Shown: piece after piece, positions 6,186 to 13,151 of the stretch
Position numbering within the stretch: position 1 is the stretch's first letter
How the letters are laid out: every line of letters begins with the position of its first letter
The notes under the pieces: generated by a model
What the model was told of the DNA's origin: nothing
Database searches by the model: none
Seen by the model: only the letters and a program-made list of their open reading frames with translations
Assembly: GCA_964368275.1 (NCBI GenBank)
Contig: CAYJAQ010000038.1
Coordinates: forward strand, 1-13,151
DNA: 13,151 bases
Source of the DNA: CAYJAQ01 sp964368275
Lineage (GTDB): Bacteria; Bacillota_I; Bacilli_A; ML615J-28; CAG-313
Direction: 5' to 3'
Program-made: the position numbers and the translations under genes

Positions 6186-6214
6186 TTGTAAAAAAAAGTT
6201 CTTTGTGTTATAAT
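6186..6214 (+). promoter_or_regulatory. Promoter of the GGDEF gene
   Basis: TATAAT at 6209-6214 carries the TG extension (TGTTATAAT, 6206-6214), with TTGTAA at 6186-6191 as a 17-base-spaced -35. The start codon is 30 bases downstream, after an AGAGG ribosome site at about 6232-6236. Confidence 0.65.
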
Positions 6215-6243
6215 GTGAAAAAAGAGATAAAAGAGGTCCTAGT

Positions 6244-7344
6244 ATGGGTATAATTAGTCCTAATATTTTAGCCATAATTATGTGCATTGCAGCTATCGTA
6301 CTTGTTTGTTTTAATAAGAAATTGTATAATCATAATATTGTTTTTTTCATTGTTACAGTGAGTATTAACATTATTATGTTAGCAGTAGAAATCATAGACC
6401 ATTATTTTTCACTAGGTTCTCCTGAGACCATTAATCTTAGAATTGCAATTAATACGATTGGGATTATAGTGGCCCCTCTGATTGCATATTTTTTGATTCT
6501 TTTTAATATGCCATCACCTAAAAAGCATATTAAGCGGATATTAATAATGCTAATTCCGGAAATCATATATCTAGCACTATGTCTAATTAACATAAAAACT
6601 GGTTGGATTTTTACAGTTAGCACAGCTAATGTTTATACACCTGGTTCACTTTACATTATTACATTTGTTGTTTTCTTCATTTATATTGTATTAATATTCT
6701 TAGAAGTAGAACATAAGCGGGATGATTATTCGGCTGATGAAATGATTTTTCTATTCATTATCTTATTTGTTGGTATGATGGCCTTTGTCATTCAAATGCT
6801 TTTCACAGATTTATATTTGTTATGGAGTACAGCGGCTTTGTTCTGCTTATTGTACTATATTATTTTAAGAGAGATGCAGTACAAATATGACCCAATGACG
6901 GGAATGAAAAATCGTGCTACTTTTGATCGGGAGATGCTTCACGCTGAAAAAGATGGTGAGGAAATAGCAATTGTTGTTCTTGACGTTAATGAATTAAAAA
7001 GTATCAATGATAACTTTGGTCATTTAGAAGGTGATTCAGCTATCGTCAGTGTTTGTAACATTATTCAAGAAATCTTTAATAGTTATGGTAGTTGCTATCG
7101 CATCGGGGGAGACGAATTTACTGTGATTTGTCGTGAAATTAAAGAAGATGAATTAAAGCTTGCGTTAAAGAGATTACAATTATTGCTAGATGGGTTGAAT
7201 AAAGATCGTAATAATATTATATGCTTAGCCTACGGTTATCAATATCATCAAGCTAATACGGATATTTATGATACTTTTAAAATTGCTGACTTTAATATGT
7301 ATGAATGCAAGAAATATTTAAAAGAAAAGAAGATGCAAAAATGA
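6244..7344 (+). CDS. Membrane diguanylate cyclase, 7TM sensor plus GGDEF domain
   Basis: This 366-residue protein has seven likely membrane helices (about residues 4-23, 30-51, 64-88, 97-116, 136-155, 166-187, 189-208), forming a 7TM input module, then a cytosolic GGDEF domain. GGDEF landmarks are DPMTGMKNR (216-224), the metal-binding D247 in LDVNELKSIND, FGHLEGD (258-264) and an exact GGDEF (288-292), so the active site that makes cyclic di-GMP from GTP looks intact. The RxxD inhibitory site expected just before GGDEF is absent, so classical product inhibition is unlikely. No EAL or HD-GYP phosphodiesterase is in the window. It is a single-gene unit with its own promoter and terminator; its ligand is unknown. 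Confidence 0.9.
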   Translation: MGIISPNILAIIMCIAAIVLVCFNKKLYNHNIVFFIVTVSINIIMLAVEIIDHYFSLGSPETINLRIAINTIGIIVAPLIAYFLILFNMPSPKKHIKRILIMLIPEIIYLALCLINIKTGWIFTVSTANVYTPGSLYIITFVVFFIYIVLIFLEVEHKRDDYSADEMIFLFIILFVGMMAFVIQMLFTDLYLLWSTAALFCLLYYIILREMQYKYDPMTGMKNRATFDREMLHAEKDGEEIAIVVLDVNELKSINDNFGHLEGDSAIVSVCNIIQEIFNSYGSCYRIGGDEFTVICREIKEDELKLALKRLQLLLDGLNKDRNNIICLAYGYQYHQANTDIYDTFKIADFNMYECKKYLKEKKMQK

Positions 7345-7363
7345 AAAGGGTTTGACCCTTTTT
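7344..7363 (+). terminator. Terminator of the GGDEF gene
   Basis: AAAAGGG (7344-7350) pairs with CCCTTTT (7356-7362) around TTTGA, with T's continuing after the stem. The stem begins on the last base of the stop codon. Confidence 0.85.
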
Positions 7364-7391
7364 CCTTTTAGGTTAAAAATTACTTTTGTTG

Positions 7392-7421
7392 TTGGTCAAA
7401 ATAAATAGAATATGATATAAT
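7392..7421 (+). promoter_or_regulatory. Promoter of the MFS-dus-lipoprotein operon
   Basis: TATAAT at 7416-7421 is preceded by TGA (extended -10, 7413-7421). A partial -35, TTGGTC (7392-7397), is 18 bases upstream. The start codon follows 23 bases after the -10, with an AGAGGG ribosome site just before it. Confidence 0.65.
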
Positions 7422-7444
7422 AAATACACTAACAGAGGGTTTAT

Positions 7445-8611
7445 ATGAAAGAAACATGGAAGTATAAATTATTATCAACAATTAGATATTTTGGTGATGG
7501 CTGCTTTTATCCTTTTTTTGCGTTATACTTAGTAACCACCGGACTTGCTGAAGCACGCATTGGATTTATTCTATCAATCACCCCAATTATAGCAATTTTC
7601 GCCAATCCTCTTTACGCTAGGATTTGTAAGAACGTTAATGTCACTAAGAAGGTTTTAGCAATTGTAACAGTACTTGAAGCGGTAATGATTACGACGATTG
7701 CGTTTTCTAATGATTTCTATTTAATTAGTGGTTTAGTAGTTTTATTGGCACTTGCGGGATCATGTCACTATGGCCTCCTTGACTCATTAACGGCAGTATA
7801 CGCAAATAATGCTCAAATTAATTATTCGAGCATTAGAATATATGGCTCAGCTGCTTATATTATAGCAACAACTTTTGGTGGTTACATTGCTTCACTATTT
7901 GGTTATCGGTTATGTTTTATTATTACAAGTGTTCTTTTTATCTTAAGTGGTTTCTGTTATTATATTTTAAGACCAATTACTACAAGTGATACTAAGACGA
8001 CAATTGAGAAAGTATCATACCGACATATCCTCAAAAACAAAACTTTTATTTTATATGCAATATTTTACATTTTACTCTTAGGATCACATTTTGGCACAGG
8101 CTATTTTCTTCCAACATATTTTGAATCACGTGGTGTGACGACCGTTCAATATGGCTTAGTTTATTCTTATTTTGTTTTCTTTGAAGTAGTTACTATTATT
8201 ATCTTGAATAGATTCTTTAAGAAAATAAATGTAGATGCGTTATTGATTGTTTCAGCAGTTTGTGTGTTTATCATGGTGCTTTGTAACTACCTATACTTAC
8301 CAATTCCCGTCGTTATTGGTATAACATGTTTAAGAGGAATTGGTTATGGTATTATACTACATGTATGCTATAAATATGTAGTGGATTTATTAGGTGATAA
8401 CGAAGCTACTTTTGCAATAATGTTTTTGACACTAGGGCAGTCGATATATATAGCAATTGCCAATAATGTTAATGGTAATCTAATTGAACATTATTCATAT
8501 AAGACGTTTTATTTTGTGTCAATGATAATTGCACTATTAATAATAGCATTAGGGGTGTATCGTTATTTTGCTGGTAAAAGAGAGAAAAAGGTAAACGATT
8601 ATGGATTATAA
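7445..8611 (+). CDS. Major facilitator superfamily permease (MFS_1-like)
   Basis: This 388-residue polytopic membrane protein has a 12-helix MFS appearance. The N-terminus (RYFGDGCFYPFFALYL, then GLAEARIGFILSITPIIAIF) and the mid-protein motif SSIRIYGSAAYIIATTFGGYI (about 131-151) are typical of the MFS_1-like/LacY-NupG type family, in which an Arg plus YG/WG-S motif opens the fifth helix. The inter-domain loop is at about 178-198. Substrate cannot be read from sequence: sugars, nucleosides or drugs are all possible. Its last 11 bases overlap the dus gene in another frame, so the two are co-transcribed. Hydrophobic charge layout places it in the cytoplasmic membrane. Family is secure; function is not. 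Confidence 0.85.
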   Translation: MKETWKYKLLSTIRYFGDGCFYPFFALYLVTTGLAEARIGFILSITPIIAIFANPLYARICKNVNVTKKVLAIVTVLEAVMITTIAFSNDFYLISGLVVLLALAGSCHYGLLDSLTAVYANNAQINYSSIRIYGSAAYIIATTFGGYIASLFGYRLCFIITSVLFILSGFCYYILRPITTSDTKTTIEKVSYRHILKNKTFILYAIFYILLLGSHFGTGYFLPTYFESRGVTTVQYGLVYSYFVFFEVVTIIILNRFFKKINVDALLIVSAVCVFIMVLCNYLYLPIPVVIGITCLRGIGYGIILHVCYKYVVDLLGDNEATFAIMFLTLGQSIYIAIANNVNGNLIEHYSYKTFYFVSMIIALLIIALGVYRYFAGKREKKVNDYGL

Positions 8612-9593
8612 GATTGGTAAAGTGAAACTAAGAAATAATATTATACTTGCACCAATGGCGGGTGTCACCAATGAAGCATTTCGTATTATTTGTAAAAATA
8701 AAGGAGCAGGCCTAGTATACGCAGAAATGGTGAGTGATAAAGGACTAGCACATGAAAATGCTCGTACCCAGTCAATGACAGTTGTCTCCCCTTTAGAACA
8801 TCCAATTGCTATGCAAGTATTTGGCAGTGATTATGAATCAATAACTAATGCAGGAAAGTATATTGAAGAAAACTCCGAAGCAGATATTATTGATGTCAAT
8901 ATGGGATGTCCAGTTAATAAAGTAATTAAAGGTGGTGCAGGCTCAGCACTACTAAAAACACCTGATAAGATATATGATATTGTAAAGAGTTTGAAAGATA
9001 ATGTTGGCCTACCTGTTTCCATAAAGATTAGAGCTGGCTTTGATCATGATTCCATCAATTGTGATGAAGTAACTAAAATAGCTTGCCGTGCTGGTGTTGA
9101 TGCTATTGCGATTCATGGGCGCACTCGTTCCATGATGTACCGGGGTGAATCGAATAATGAATATCTAAAAATGGTAAAAGAAAATGCCAATTGCTTTGTA
9201 ATTGGCAATGGTGATATTAAAAACGTTGAAGATGCCAAAAGAATGATAGCTGAAACTAATGTCGATGCGATCATGGTTGGTCGTGCTTCCCTTGGAAATC
9301 CTTGGATCTTTATAGAACTAGATGATTATTTTAATGGAAACAGCAACTATCACGAACCAACTACTCTTGATATTATTGCGACAATGAAAGAGCACGCTGA
9401 AAGGCTAATTAGTCTTTATGGTGAAAAGATTGCAATGATTGAAATGCGAACTCATGGGGCGTGGTATTTTAAACGATTACCATTTGCTAAAGAATTTCGT
9501 AAGAAAGTTGTCTTTATTAAGACCTATCAAGAATTAATCGAACTATGTGATGAGTACATACTTACTTCAAAAAGTGCATTTGTAAAAAACTAA
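8601..9593 (+). CDS. dus: tRNA-dihydrouridine synthase (DusB-like)
   Basis: This 330-residue flavoenzyme uses FMN and NADPH to reduce uridines in tRNA to dihydrouridine. Motifs in order along the TIM barrel are LAPMAGVTNEAFR (16-28), QVFGSD (72-77), DVNMGCPVNKVIKGGAGSALL (98-118) with catalytic Cys103, IKIRAG with Lys142 (141-146), IHGRTR with His172 (171-176), GNGDI (202-206) and the phosphate-binding VGRASLGNPW (226-235). A C-terminal helical domain (about 245-330) contacts tRNA. It is the usual single dus of low-GC Gram-positives, closest to DusB/Dus1 in pattern. The start overlaps the MFS gene by 11 bases, with an AAAAAGG ribosome site at 8586-8591. No terminator is seen before the next gene. 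Confidence 0.94.
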   Translation: MDYKIGKVKLRNNIILAPMAGVTNEAFRIICKNKGAGLVYAEMVSDKGLAHENARTQSMTVVSPLEHPIAMQVFGSDYESITNAGKYIEENSEADIIDVNMGCPVNKVIKGGAGSALLKTPDKIYDIVKSLKDNVGLPVSIKIRAGFDHDSINCDEVTKIACRAGVDAIAIHGRTRSMMYRGESNNEYLKMVKENANCFVIGNGDIKNVEDAKRMIAETNVDAIMVGRASLGNPWIFIELDDYFNGNSNYHEPTTLDIIATMKEHAERLISLYGEKIAMIEMRTHGAWYFKRLPFAKEFRKKVVFIKTYQELIELCDEYILTSKSAFVKN

Positions 9594-9598
9594 ATTTA

Positions 9599-9627
9599 TT
9601 CATAAATAGATAATTAAACAATATAAT
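9599..9627 (+). promoter_or_regulatory. Possible internal promoter before the lipoprotein pair
   Basis: TATAAT at 9622-9627 has a weak TTCATA (9599-9604) 17 bases upstream and no TG extension. It could give the lipoproteins separate expression, but in such AT-rich DNA it may be chance. Confidence 0.3.
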
Positions 9628-9645
9628 TTAATAGGATGTGATTAC

Positions 9646-10461
9646 ATGAAAAAACACCTTATTATCTTTATATTGTTTTTCTTTTTATTAGTTGCTTGTA
9701 ACAAAGCATCTTCACCAACCCTCCTAGCCATTGGCAAAGTTGATATAACAACAGTATGCGAAGAGAAATGTCAATTAAATCTAAAACTGCTTAGCAGTGA
9801 AAAACTAGAAAACATCAAAGTAAAGTCAATTAATAGCAGTATCTCCTACGAAGCACGGGTAACCCCCAATACTAATGCGCAAGTCTTAATGGACAATAAT
9901 AGTATAAAATCAACAAATGCCTATTTAGTTACGTTAGATTTTCATGCACCAGTTTTAATTAGTAAGATGACACTAGCAGTAAATGGTAAAGATTATCAAT
10001 TTGATATTGGCCGTTTTCAGTGTAAGGCAAAAAGCGATATGCCTAAAAAAGCGGCACATCTTCAAGTGATTACTAATGATTTAGCCACCTTCGCCAGTAT
10101 TAATAATATAACGCAAGATCACTATTTCCAAAATCTTACTAAGCATCCAATTATTATTACGGATATTGTGCTGCTTCCTTCATTATCTTTAAAGGAGGCT
10201 AATGTAACAAAAGTTGGACCGCGTGAAAGAATATTGAGTGCTTTTTCCCAAAAGAAATTATCAAGTCTATTTGTCCAAGATAGTGACAAGATATTACACG
10301 CAGGAAGGTATTTGCTGGGAGTTAGTTATATATATGAAGGTGATTATTATGATACCTATTTTGAAGTAGGATTGAACTATCAAGATGAAGTAACAACGAT
10401 GCTGACATATGAGAACTACTTTACGATAAAAGCCTTTAGTCCGGGAGTATCTATTGCGTAA
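9646..10461 (+). CDS. Predicted lipoprotein of unknown family (first of a tandem pair)
   Basis: This 271-residue protein has a clear lipoprotein signal: MKK, a hydrophobic core, and the lipobox LVAC with Cys18 as the lipidation site, followed by a polar NKASS. The mature part has no membrane helix and is rich in predicted beta-strand. Other cysteines are C38, C42 and C126. I recognise no family. It shares its layout and several positions with the next gene: an early GKVDI / LKMDV strand, LENIKV / IDNIKL, VTLDF / VTFPL, and FDIGRF (119-124) / VNIGRY (118-123). The pair therefore looks like an old duplication. The ATG follows an AGGA-type ribosome site (9633-9636). It lies 52 bases after dus with no terminator between, so it is probably co-transcribed; location would be the outer face of the membrane. 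Confidence 0.8.
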   Translation: MKKHLIIFILFFFLLVACNKASSPTLLAIGKVDITTVCEEKCQLNLKLLSSEKLENIKVKSINSSISYEARVTPNTNAQVLMDNNSIKSTNAYLVTLDFHAPVLISKMTLAVNGKDYQFDIGRFQCKAKSDMPKKAAHLQVITNDLATFASINNITQDHYFQNLTKHPIIITDIVLLPSLSLKEANVTKVGPRERILSAFSQKKLSSLFVQDSDKILHAGRYLLGVSYIYEGDYYDTYFEVGLNYQDEVTTMLTYENYFTIKAFSPGVSIA

Positions 10462-11242
10462 ACTAATTCTTGCCATTCTTATCTTTTTTAATACAATCTT
10501 ACTAACCTCTTGTGAGACTGAGTCCTTTTCCTATTTAGGTGTTTTAAAAATGGATGTAGTAAATAATTATAATTACGCAGAGAACTTGTGCAAAATCTAT
10601 GTTATTAGTACAACGGATATCGATAACATTAAATTACAACTACCGCGAAAAGTTTTACATCAAAGCGTAGTAAAAGATGAAATCAAGCTAATAAGTACTG
10701 GTGAAAAATACAATGGTTATATATATACAGTTTTGGTTACTTTCCCATTAGAAGAGTTAATAGTAACAAAAGCTCAGCTAGTTACAAGTAAGGAAACATA
10801 TGAAGTAAACATTGGGCGATATGAGACAATTAGCTTGAAAAATAATTCAGCTGAAATCACCAGTTGTGCTAATTTCAAAAGTACTAATGATGATTCAATT
10901 AATCTGCATATATATAACTACAGTTATTTACCACTAATTGTTGTTTCCATGACAGGTATTAAAAATGGTCAAAATGAGATTACCATCAAGGAAATACCCA
11001 ATCATGCTAAAATAATATATCAAGACCAAGTAAAATTATACGCTAATATCAATGTCGTAAAAGATTCCACATATTATCAAATTGGGGGAATAATAAAAAC
11101 ATCAGCACGTACTAATCTAGAAGAAAAACATATATATACGCAGTACTATGCTGATCTTACGCCAAGTATTAATTATATGCAAGAAGTAGGATTTACGGTA
11201 GATGACATATATAATTTAAGAAAGAAGAACTATGTTGAATAG
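10454..11242 (+). CDS. Predicted lipoprotein of unknown family (second of a tandem pair), TTG start
   Basis: This 262-residue protein begins with a lipoprotein signal: RKLILAILIFFNTILLTSC, lipobox LTSC, lipidated Cys20. The only start that keeps the signal peptide is TTG at 10454. It has a good ribosome site (GGGAG, 10443-10447, six bases before) and overlaps the previous gene by 8 bases, so translation is probably coupled. The mature part is soluble, with a repeated strand-like pattern, and carries VNIGRY (118-123), matching FDIGRF in the first lipoprotein. No enzyme motif or known domain is visible. Its TAG stop lies inside the hairpin that ends the operon. The two proteins may form a heteromer on the cell surface; this is inference from pairing only. 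Confidence 0.78.
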   Translation: MRKLILAILIFFNTILLTSCETESFSYLGVLKMDVVNNYNYAENLCKIYVISTTDIDNIKLQLPRKVLHQSVVKDEIKLISTGEKYNGYIYTVLVTFPLEELIVTKAQLVTSKETYEVNIGRYETISLKNNSAEITSCANFKSTNDDSINLHIYNYSYLPLIVVSMTGIKNGQNEITIKEIPNHAKIIYQDQVKLYANINVVKDSTYYQIGGIIKTSARTNLEEKHIYTQYYADLTPSINYMQEVGFTVDDIYNLRKKNYVE

Positions 11243-11252
11243 TTCTTCTTTT
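11222..11252. terminator. Shared hairpin terminator between convergent genes
   Basis: A perfect 12-pair stem (11222-11233 with 11239-11250) has a GTTGA loop. A T-run follows on the plus side and a T-rich stretch on the minus side. It contains the stop codon of the second lipoprotein and lies 5 bases beyond the hflX stop, so one hairpin ends both convergent units. Confidence 0.85.
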
Positions 11253-11255
11253 AAA

Positions 11256-12584
11256 TTATTTCTTTAAATATTGTTGGTAAAGATTATGCAAATGTTCACT
11301 AAGTCTTACCTTTACATAGATACCTTCATTAAGGTATTCAGTGGCTAAAACTTCGGCTTTATTTTTTAGATTAGTATAAACTTCACCATTTGTGAAAGGA
11401 ATCAATAATTCATCTTCGTAAAGATTTGGAAATAAAGATTCATCAATTTTCTTAACTAGTTCATTATAGCCATCTAAGGTAACTGCAGAGATCATAATTG
11501 CATCGCTATATTTGCTAGTAACGAAGCGAGGCTCTTTTACTAAATCAATCTTATTAAAGACATAAATAGTTGGAATATTATCAACAGCAAGTTCAGCTAA
11601 TACCGTATTAGTTGTCTCTATCTGCAAATCCATAAATGGACTACTTGCATCAATAATATGGACAATTAAGGCAGATTCAGTAATCTCTTCAAGGGTTGAT
11701 TTAAATGATTCAACTAAGTGATGAGGAAGTTTGCTTACAAAACCAACAGTATCAGTAATCAAAAACTCATGATTATTAGGAAGTTTTACATTACGAGTAG
11801 AAGTTTCTAAAGTAGCAAATAACATATTTTTTACAAATACATTTTTAACATCATCACCGTTTTTATATTGATTCATTAGGGCGTTAATGGTTGATGACTT
11901 TCCAGCATTAGTATAACCAACAAAAGAAACAGTTGGCACACTATTACTGGAGCGTTGTTTACGACTTGTCAAACGGGCTTTAGTGATTGAGGCAAGCTCA
12001 CCTTTAGCTCGTTCAATTTGCTTGTCAATTACGCGGCGATCTAATTCTAGCTTAGTTTCACCACTACCACGACGTGCACCCGTTCCACCAGCACCACCAC
12101 CAGTAGTTCTGGATAAGTAACTACGCTTACCAATTAAGCGGGTTCGTTCATATTTTAAACGGGCAATTTCTACTTGTAGAGAAGCTTCTTTTGTTCTAGC
12201 ACGATGCTCGAATATATCTAAAATAACCATTGTTCGGTCAATTACTTTTAAATCACTATCGAGTTCTTCAGCAATATTCTTTAACTGAACTGGTGAAAGT
12301 TCATCATTGAAAATAACTAAATCAGCGTCATTTGTTAGTGCAGAAGTATTAATCTCTTTTAGTTTACCGCTACCGACATAAGTAACGGGGCTAATAGAAG
12401 ACATATTTTGAACAACTTCATCAACAACTTCAATTGCTGATGCTGCGCAAAGATTTTTCAATTCTTCCAATTGGTAATAAAATAATTCATCATTGCCAGT
12501 ATTTACCGAAACAATGACAGCTTTTAGGATATCAAGGTTAATAAACTCATCTTGATATATTGCATTGATATTGGATGTTTCCAT
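11256..12584 (-). CDS. hflX: GTPase HflX
   Basis: This ribosome-binding GTPase of the Obg-HflX family splits or rescues stalled ribosomes under stress. Numbering from ATG 12584 (442 residues), the N-terminal HflX domain has YVGSGKLKEI (about 69-78) and FNDELSPVQLKN (about 92-103). A Gly-rich linker GGGAGGTGARRGSGE is at 162-176, then a coiled helix (about 180-205). The G domain follows: G1 GYTNAGKSS (223-231), G3 DTVGF (278-282), G4 NKID (344-347) and G5 SA (366-367). A short C-terminal domain ends the protein. A GTG three codons upstream (12593) is also in frame, but it lies within the ribosome site AAGGCGGTGAT (12599-12589), so ATG 12584 is the better start. It is monocistronic, with its own promoter. 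Confidence 0.95.
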   Translation of the reverse strand: METSNINAIYQDEFINLDILKAVIVSVNTGNDELFYYQLEELKNLCAASAIEVVDEVVQNMSSISPVTYVGSGKLKEINTSALTNDADLVIFNDELSPVQLKNIAEELDSDLKVIDRTMVILDIFEHRARTKEASLQVEIARLKYERTRLIGKRSYLSRTTGGGAGGTGARRGSGETKLELDRRVIDKQIERAKGELASITKARLTSRKQRSSNSVPTVSFVGYTNAGKSSTINALMNQYKNGDDVKNVFVKNMLFATLETSTRNVKLPNNHEFLITDTVGFVSKLPHHLVESFKSTLEEITESALIVHIIDASSPFMDLQIETTNTVLAELAVDNIPTIYVFNKIDLVKEPRFVTSKYSDAIMISAVTLDGYNELVKKIDESLFPNLYEDELLIPFTNGEVYTNLKNKAEVLATEYLNEGIYVKVRLSEHLHNLYQQYLKK

Positions 12585-12588
12585 TAAT

Positions 12589-12599
12589 ATCACCGCCTT
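12589..12599 (-). promoter_or_regulatory. Ribosome binding site that decides the hflX start
   Basis: AAGGCGGTGAT matches the anti-Shine-Dalgarno complement at all but one base. It swallows the alternative GTG start (12593-12591) and sits at normal spacing from the ATG at 12584. Confidence 0.75.
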
Positions 12600-12609
12600 T
12601 CAGTATTAC

Positions 12610-12638
12610 ATTATATCATTAGTTCTGTTTTTTTTCAA
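12610..12638 (-). promoter_or_regulatory. hflX promoter
   Basis: On the minus strand TTGAAA (12638-12633) and TATAAT (12615-12610) are spaced by 17 bases. TGA before the -10 makes it an extended -10 (TGATATAAT). Transcription would start about 20 bases before the hflX ATG region. Confidence 0.75.
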
Positions 12639-12760
12639 GAAAAGTAAAATACTTAGCAACAATTAAGTGCAACCACCACTCCTAAAAGATAATATTATTT
12701 TTCCATTTATATTTTACCTAGTCAAGTCATATATTGTATTAGTTGCGAGGAGTTGATGAA

Positions 12761-13151
12761 GTGTTAGAAAATTTTAGTTACCAAGCTGTAAAACTAATCG
12801 ATGATGCTAAAGCGATAGCTCGAGATCTTAAAGCAATAGCTACCGGTTCGGAACATTTGTTATTAGCAATGTATCAAACAACTGATACTATCTGTCACTT
12901 TTTACTAAGTGAAAGATTAGTTACTTATGAGAATATTGTTGATCAGCTAGAAAAAATGGTAATTATGCGAAAAGTAAATAATAATTCAAGTTTTACAGTG
13001 AAGTTTCAAGAAATTATTGTTAATGCTAATAAAATTGCTAATAAGTTAGAAAGTGAATATGTTTATGATGAGCATCTATTCTATAGCTTACTAACAGATA
13101 ATAGTAATGTTGCTAAAGATATTTTAATTAAATTAGGGTTAGATATAGAAG
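12761..13151 (+). CDS. clpC: ClpC-like Clp ATPase, N-terminal domain (gene cut by window edge)
   Basis: An open frame of 130 codons runs off the right edge. It starts at GTG 12761, eight bases after a strong GAGGAG ribosome site (12747-12752); nearby ATG and TTG triplets are in another frame and stop at once. The translation shows the doubled Clp-N repeat of ClpC-type unfoldases: repeat 1 includes AIATGSEHLLLAM (about 25-37), and repeat 2 includes YDEHLFYSLLTDNSNVAKDIL (about 104-124) and LGLDIE. ClpC is a hexameric ATPase that feeds substrates to ClpP. The AAA domains lie outside the window, so ClpB, ClpA or an unusual Clp-N protein remain possible. No ctsR, mcsA or mcsB precedes it here, unlike the Bacillus operon. 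Confidence 0.75.
   Translation, partial: MLENFSYQAVKLIDDAKAIARDLKAIATGSEHLLLAMYQTTDTICHFLLSERLVTYENIVDQLEKMVIMRKVNNNSSFTVKFQEIIVNANKIANKLESEYVYDEHLFYSLLTDNSNVAKDILIKLGLDIE

Noticed and set aside
5937..6287. 116-codon minus-strand ORF after feoB
   Set aside because: It runs antisense through the Cys-rich gene, the feo terminator and the GGDEF promoter, and its translation resembles no protein. It is a shadow frame.
12719..12735. CtsR operator upstream of the clpC-like gene
   Set aside because: Only one heptad-like AGTCAAG is present. The second heptad at the required three-base spacing is missing, so it is noted only in the findings.
1..13151. Mollicute code with TGA as tryptophan
   Set aside because: TGA ends feoB (5887-5889) and the GGDEF gene (7342-7344) at expected lengths, and tryptophans are encoded by TGG.
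1..13151. tRNA or rRNA genes, insertion sequences, phage attachment sites
   Set aside because: No cloverleaf-like or rRNA-like segment, transposase, terminal inverted repeats or target duplications were seen. The gene gaps are too short or too AT-rich to hide an rRNA.

Overview
The window is AT-rich, densely packed DNA using the standard bacterial code: TGA is a real stop (feoB, the GGDEF gene) and Trp is TGG. Shine-Dalgarno sites are strong, rho-independent terminators are compact, and there are DtxR-type, FeoA/FeoB, FeoB-associated Cys-rich, HflX and ClpC-type genes. This points to a low-GC Bacillota lineage, perhaps Erysipelotrichia- or Acholeplasma-related and host-associated. The lineage is inference; no rRNA or marker gene is present to fix it.

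Layout. (1) 1-83 holds a broken remnant resembling the nuclease end of a DUF1016/YhcG-type protein. (2) 289-2229 is a three-gene operon: a TfoX N-terminal-domain protein, a DUF1848 protein with a radical-SAM-like cysteine cluster, and a VTT/DedA-type membrane protein. (3) 2230-2820 has no intact gene. It contains a hairpin-rich stretch ending in a terminator, a start-less ORF remnant, a 13-bp tandem repeat, a 10-codon ORF with a good ribosome site, and a bidirectional terminator. (4) 2821-6056 is an iron module: a DtxR/MntR-type repressor transcribed divergently from feoA-feoB and a 56-residue Cys-rich membrane protein that is easily missed. Repeated GTTAAC-type elements lie in the shared control region. 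(5) 6244-7344 is a lone 7TM diguanylate cyclase with its own promoter and terminator. (6) 7445-11242 is a likely operon: an MFS permease overlapping a DusB-type tRNA-dihydrouridine synthase, then two tandem, divergent paralogous lipoproteins of unrecognised family. (7) hflX runs leftward and shares a hairpin terminator with the lipoprotein operon. (8) The right edge cuts a GTG-started ClpC-like gene after its N-terminal domain.

How the genes fit together. The repressor probably senses Fe(II) (or Mn(II)) and controls feoAB. FeoB imports Fe(II), FeoA is its small cytosolic partner, and the Cys-rich protein probably helps at the membrane. HflX (ribosome rescue/splitting) and ClpC (protein quality control) are stress genes pointing away from each other. 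Five promoters share an extended -10 of the form TGNTATAAT. The feo promoter instead has a perfect TTGACA -35 and no TG extension. The least explained items are the lipoprotein pair, the large polar insert in FeoB, and the structured region before the 2336-2375 terminator.
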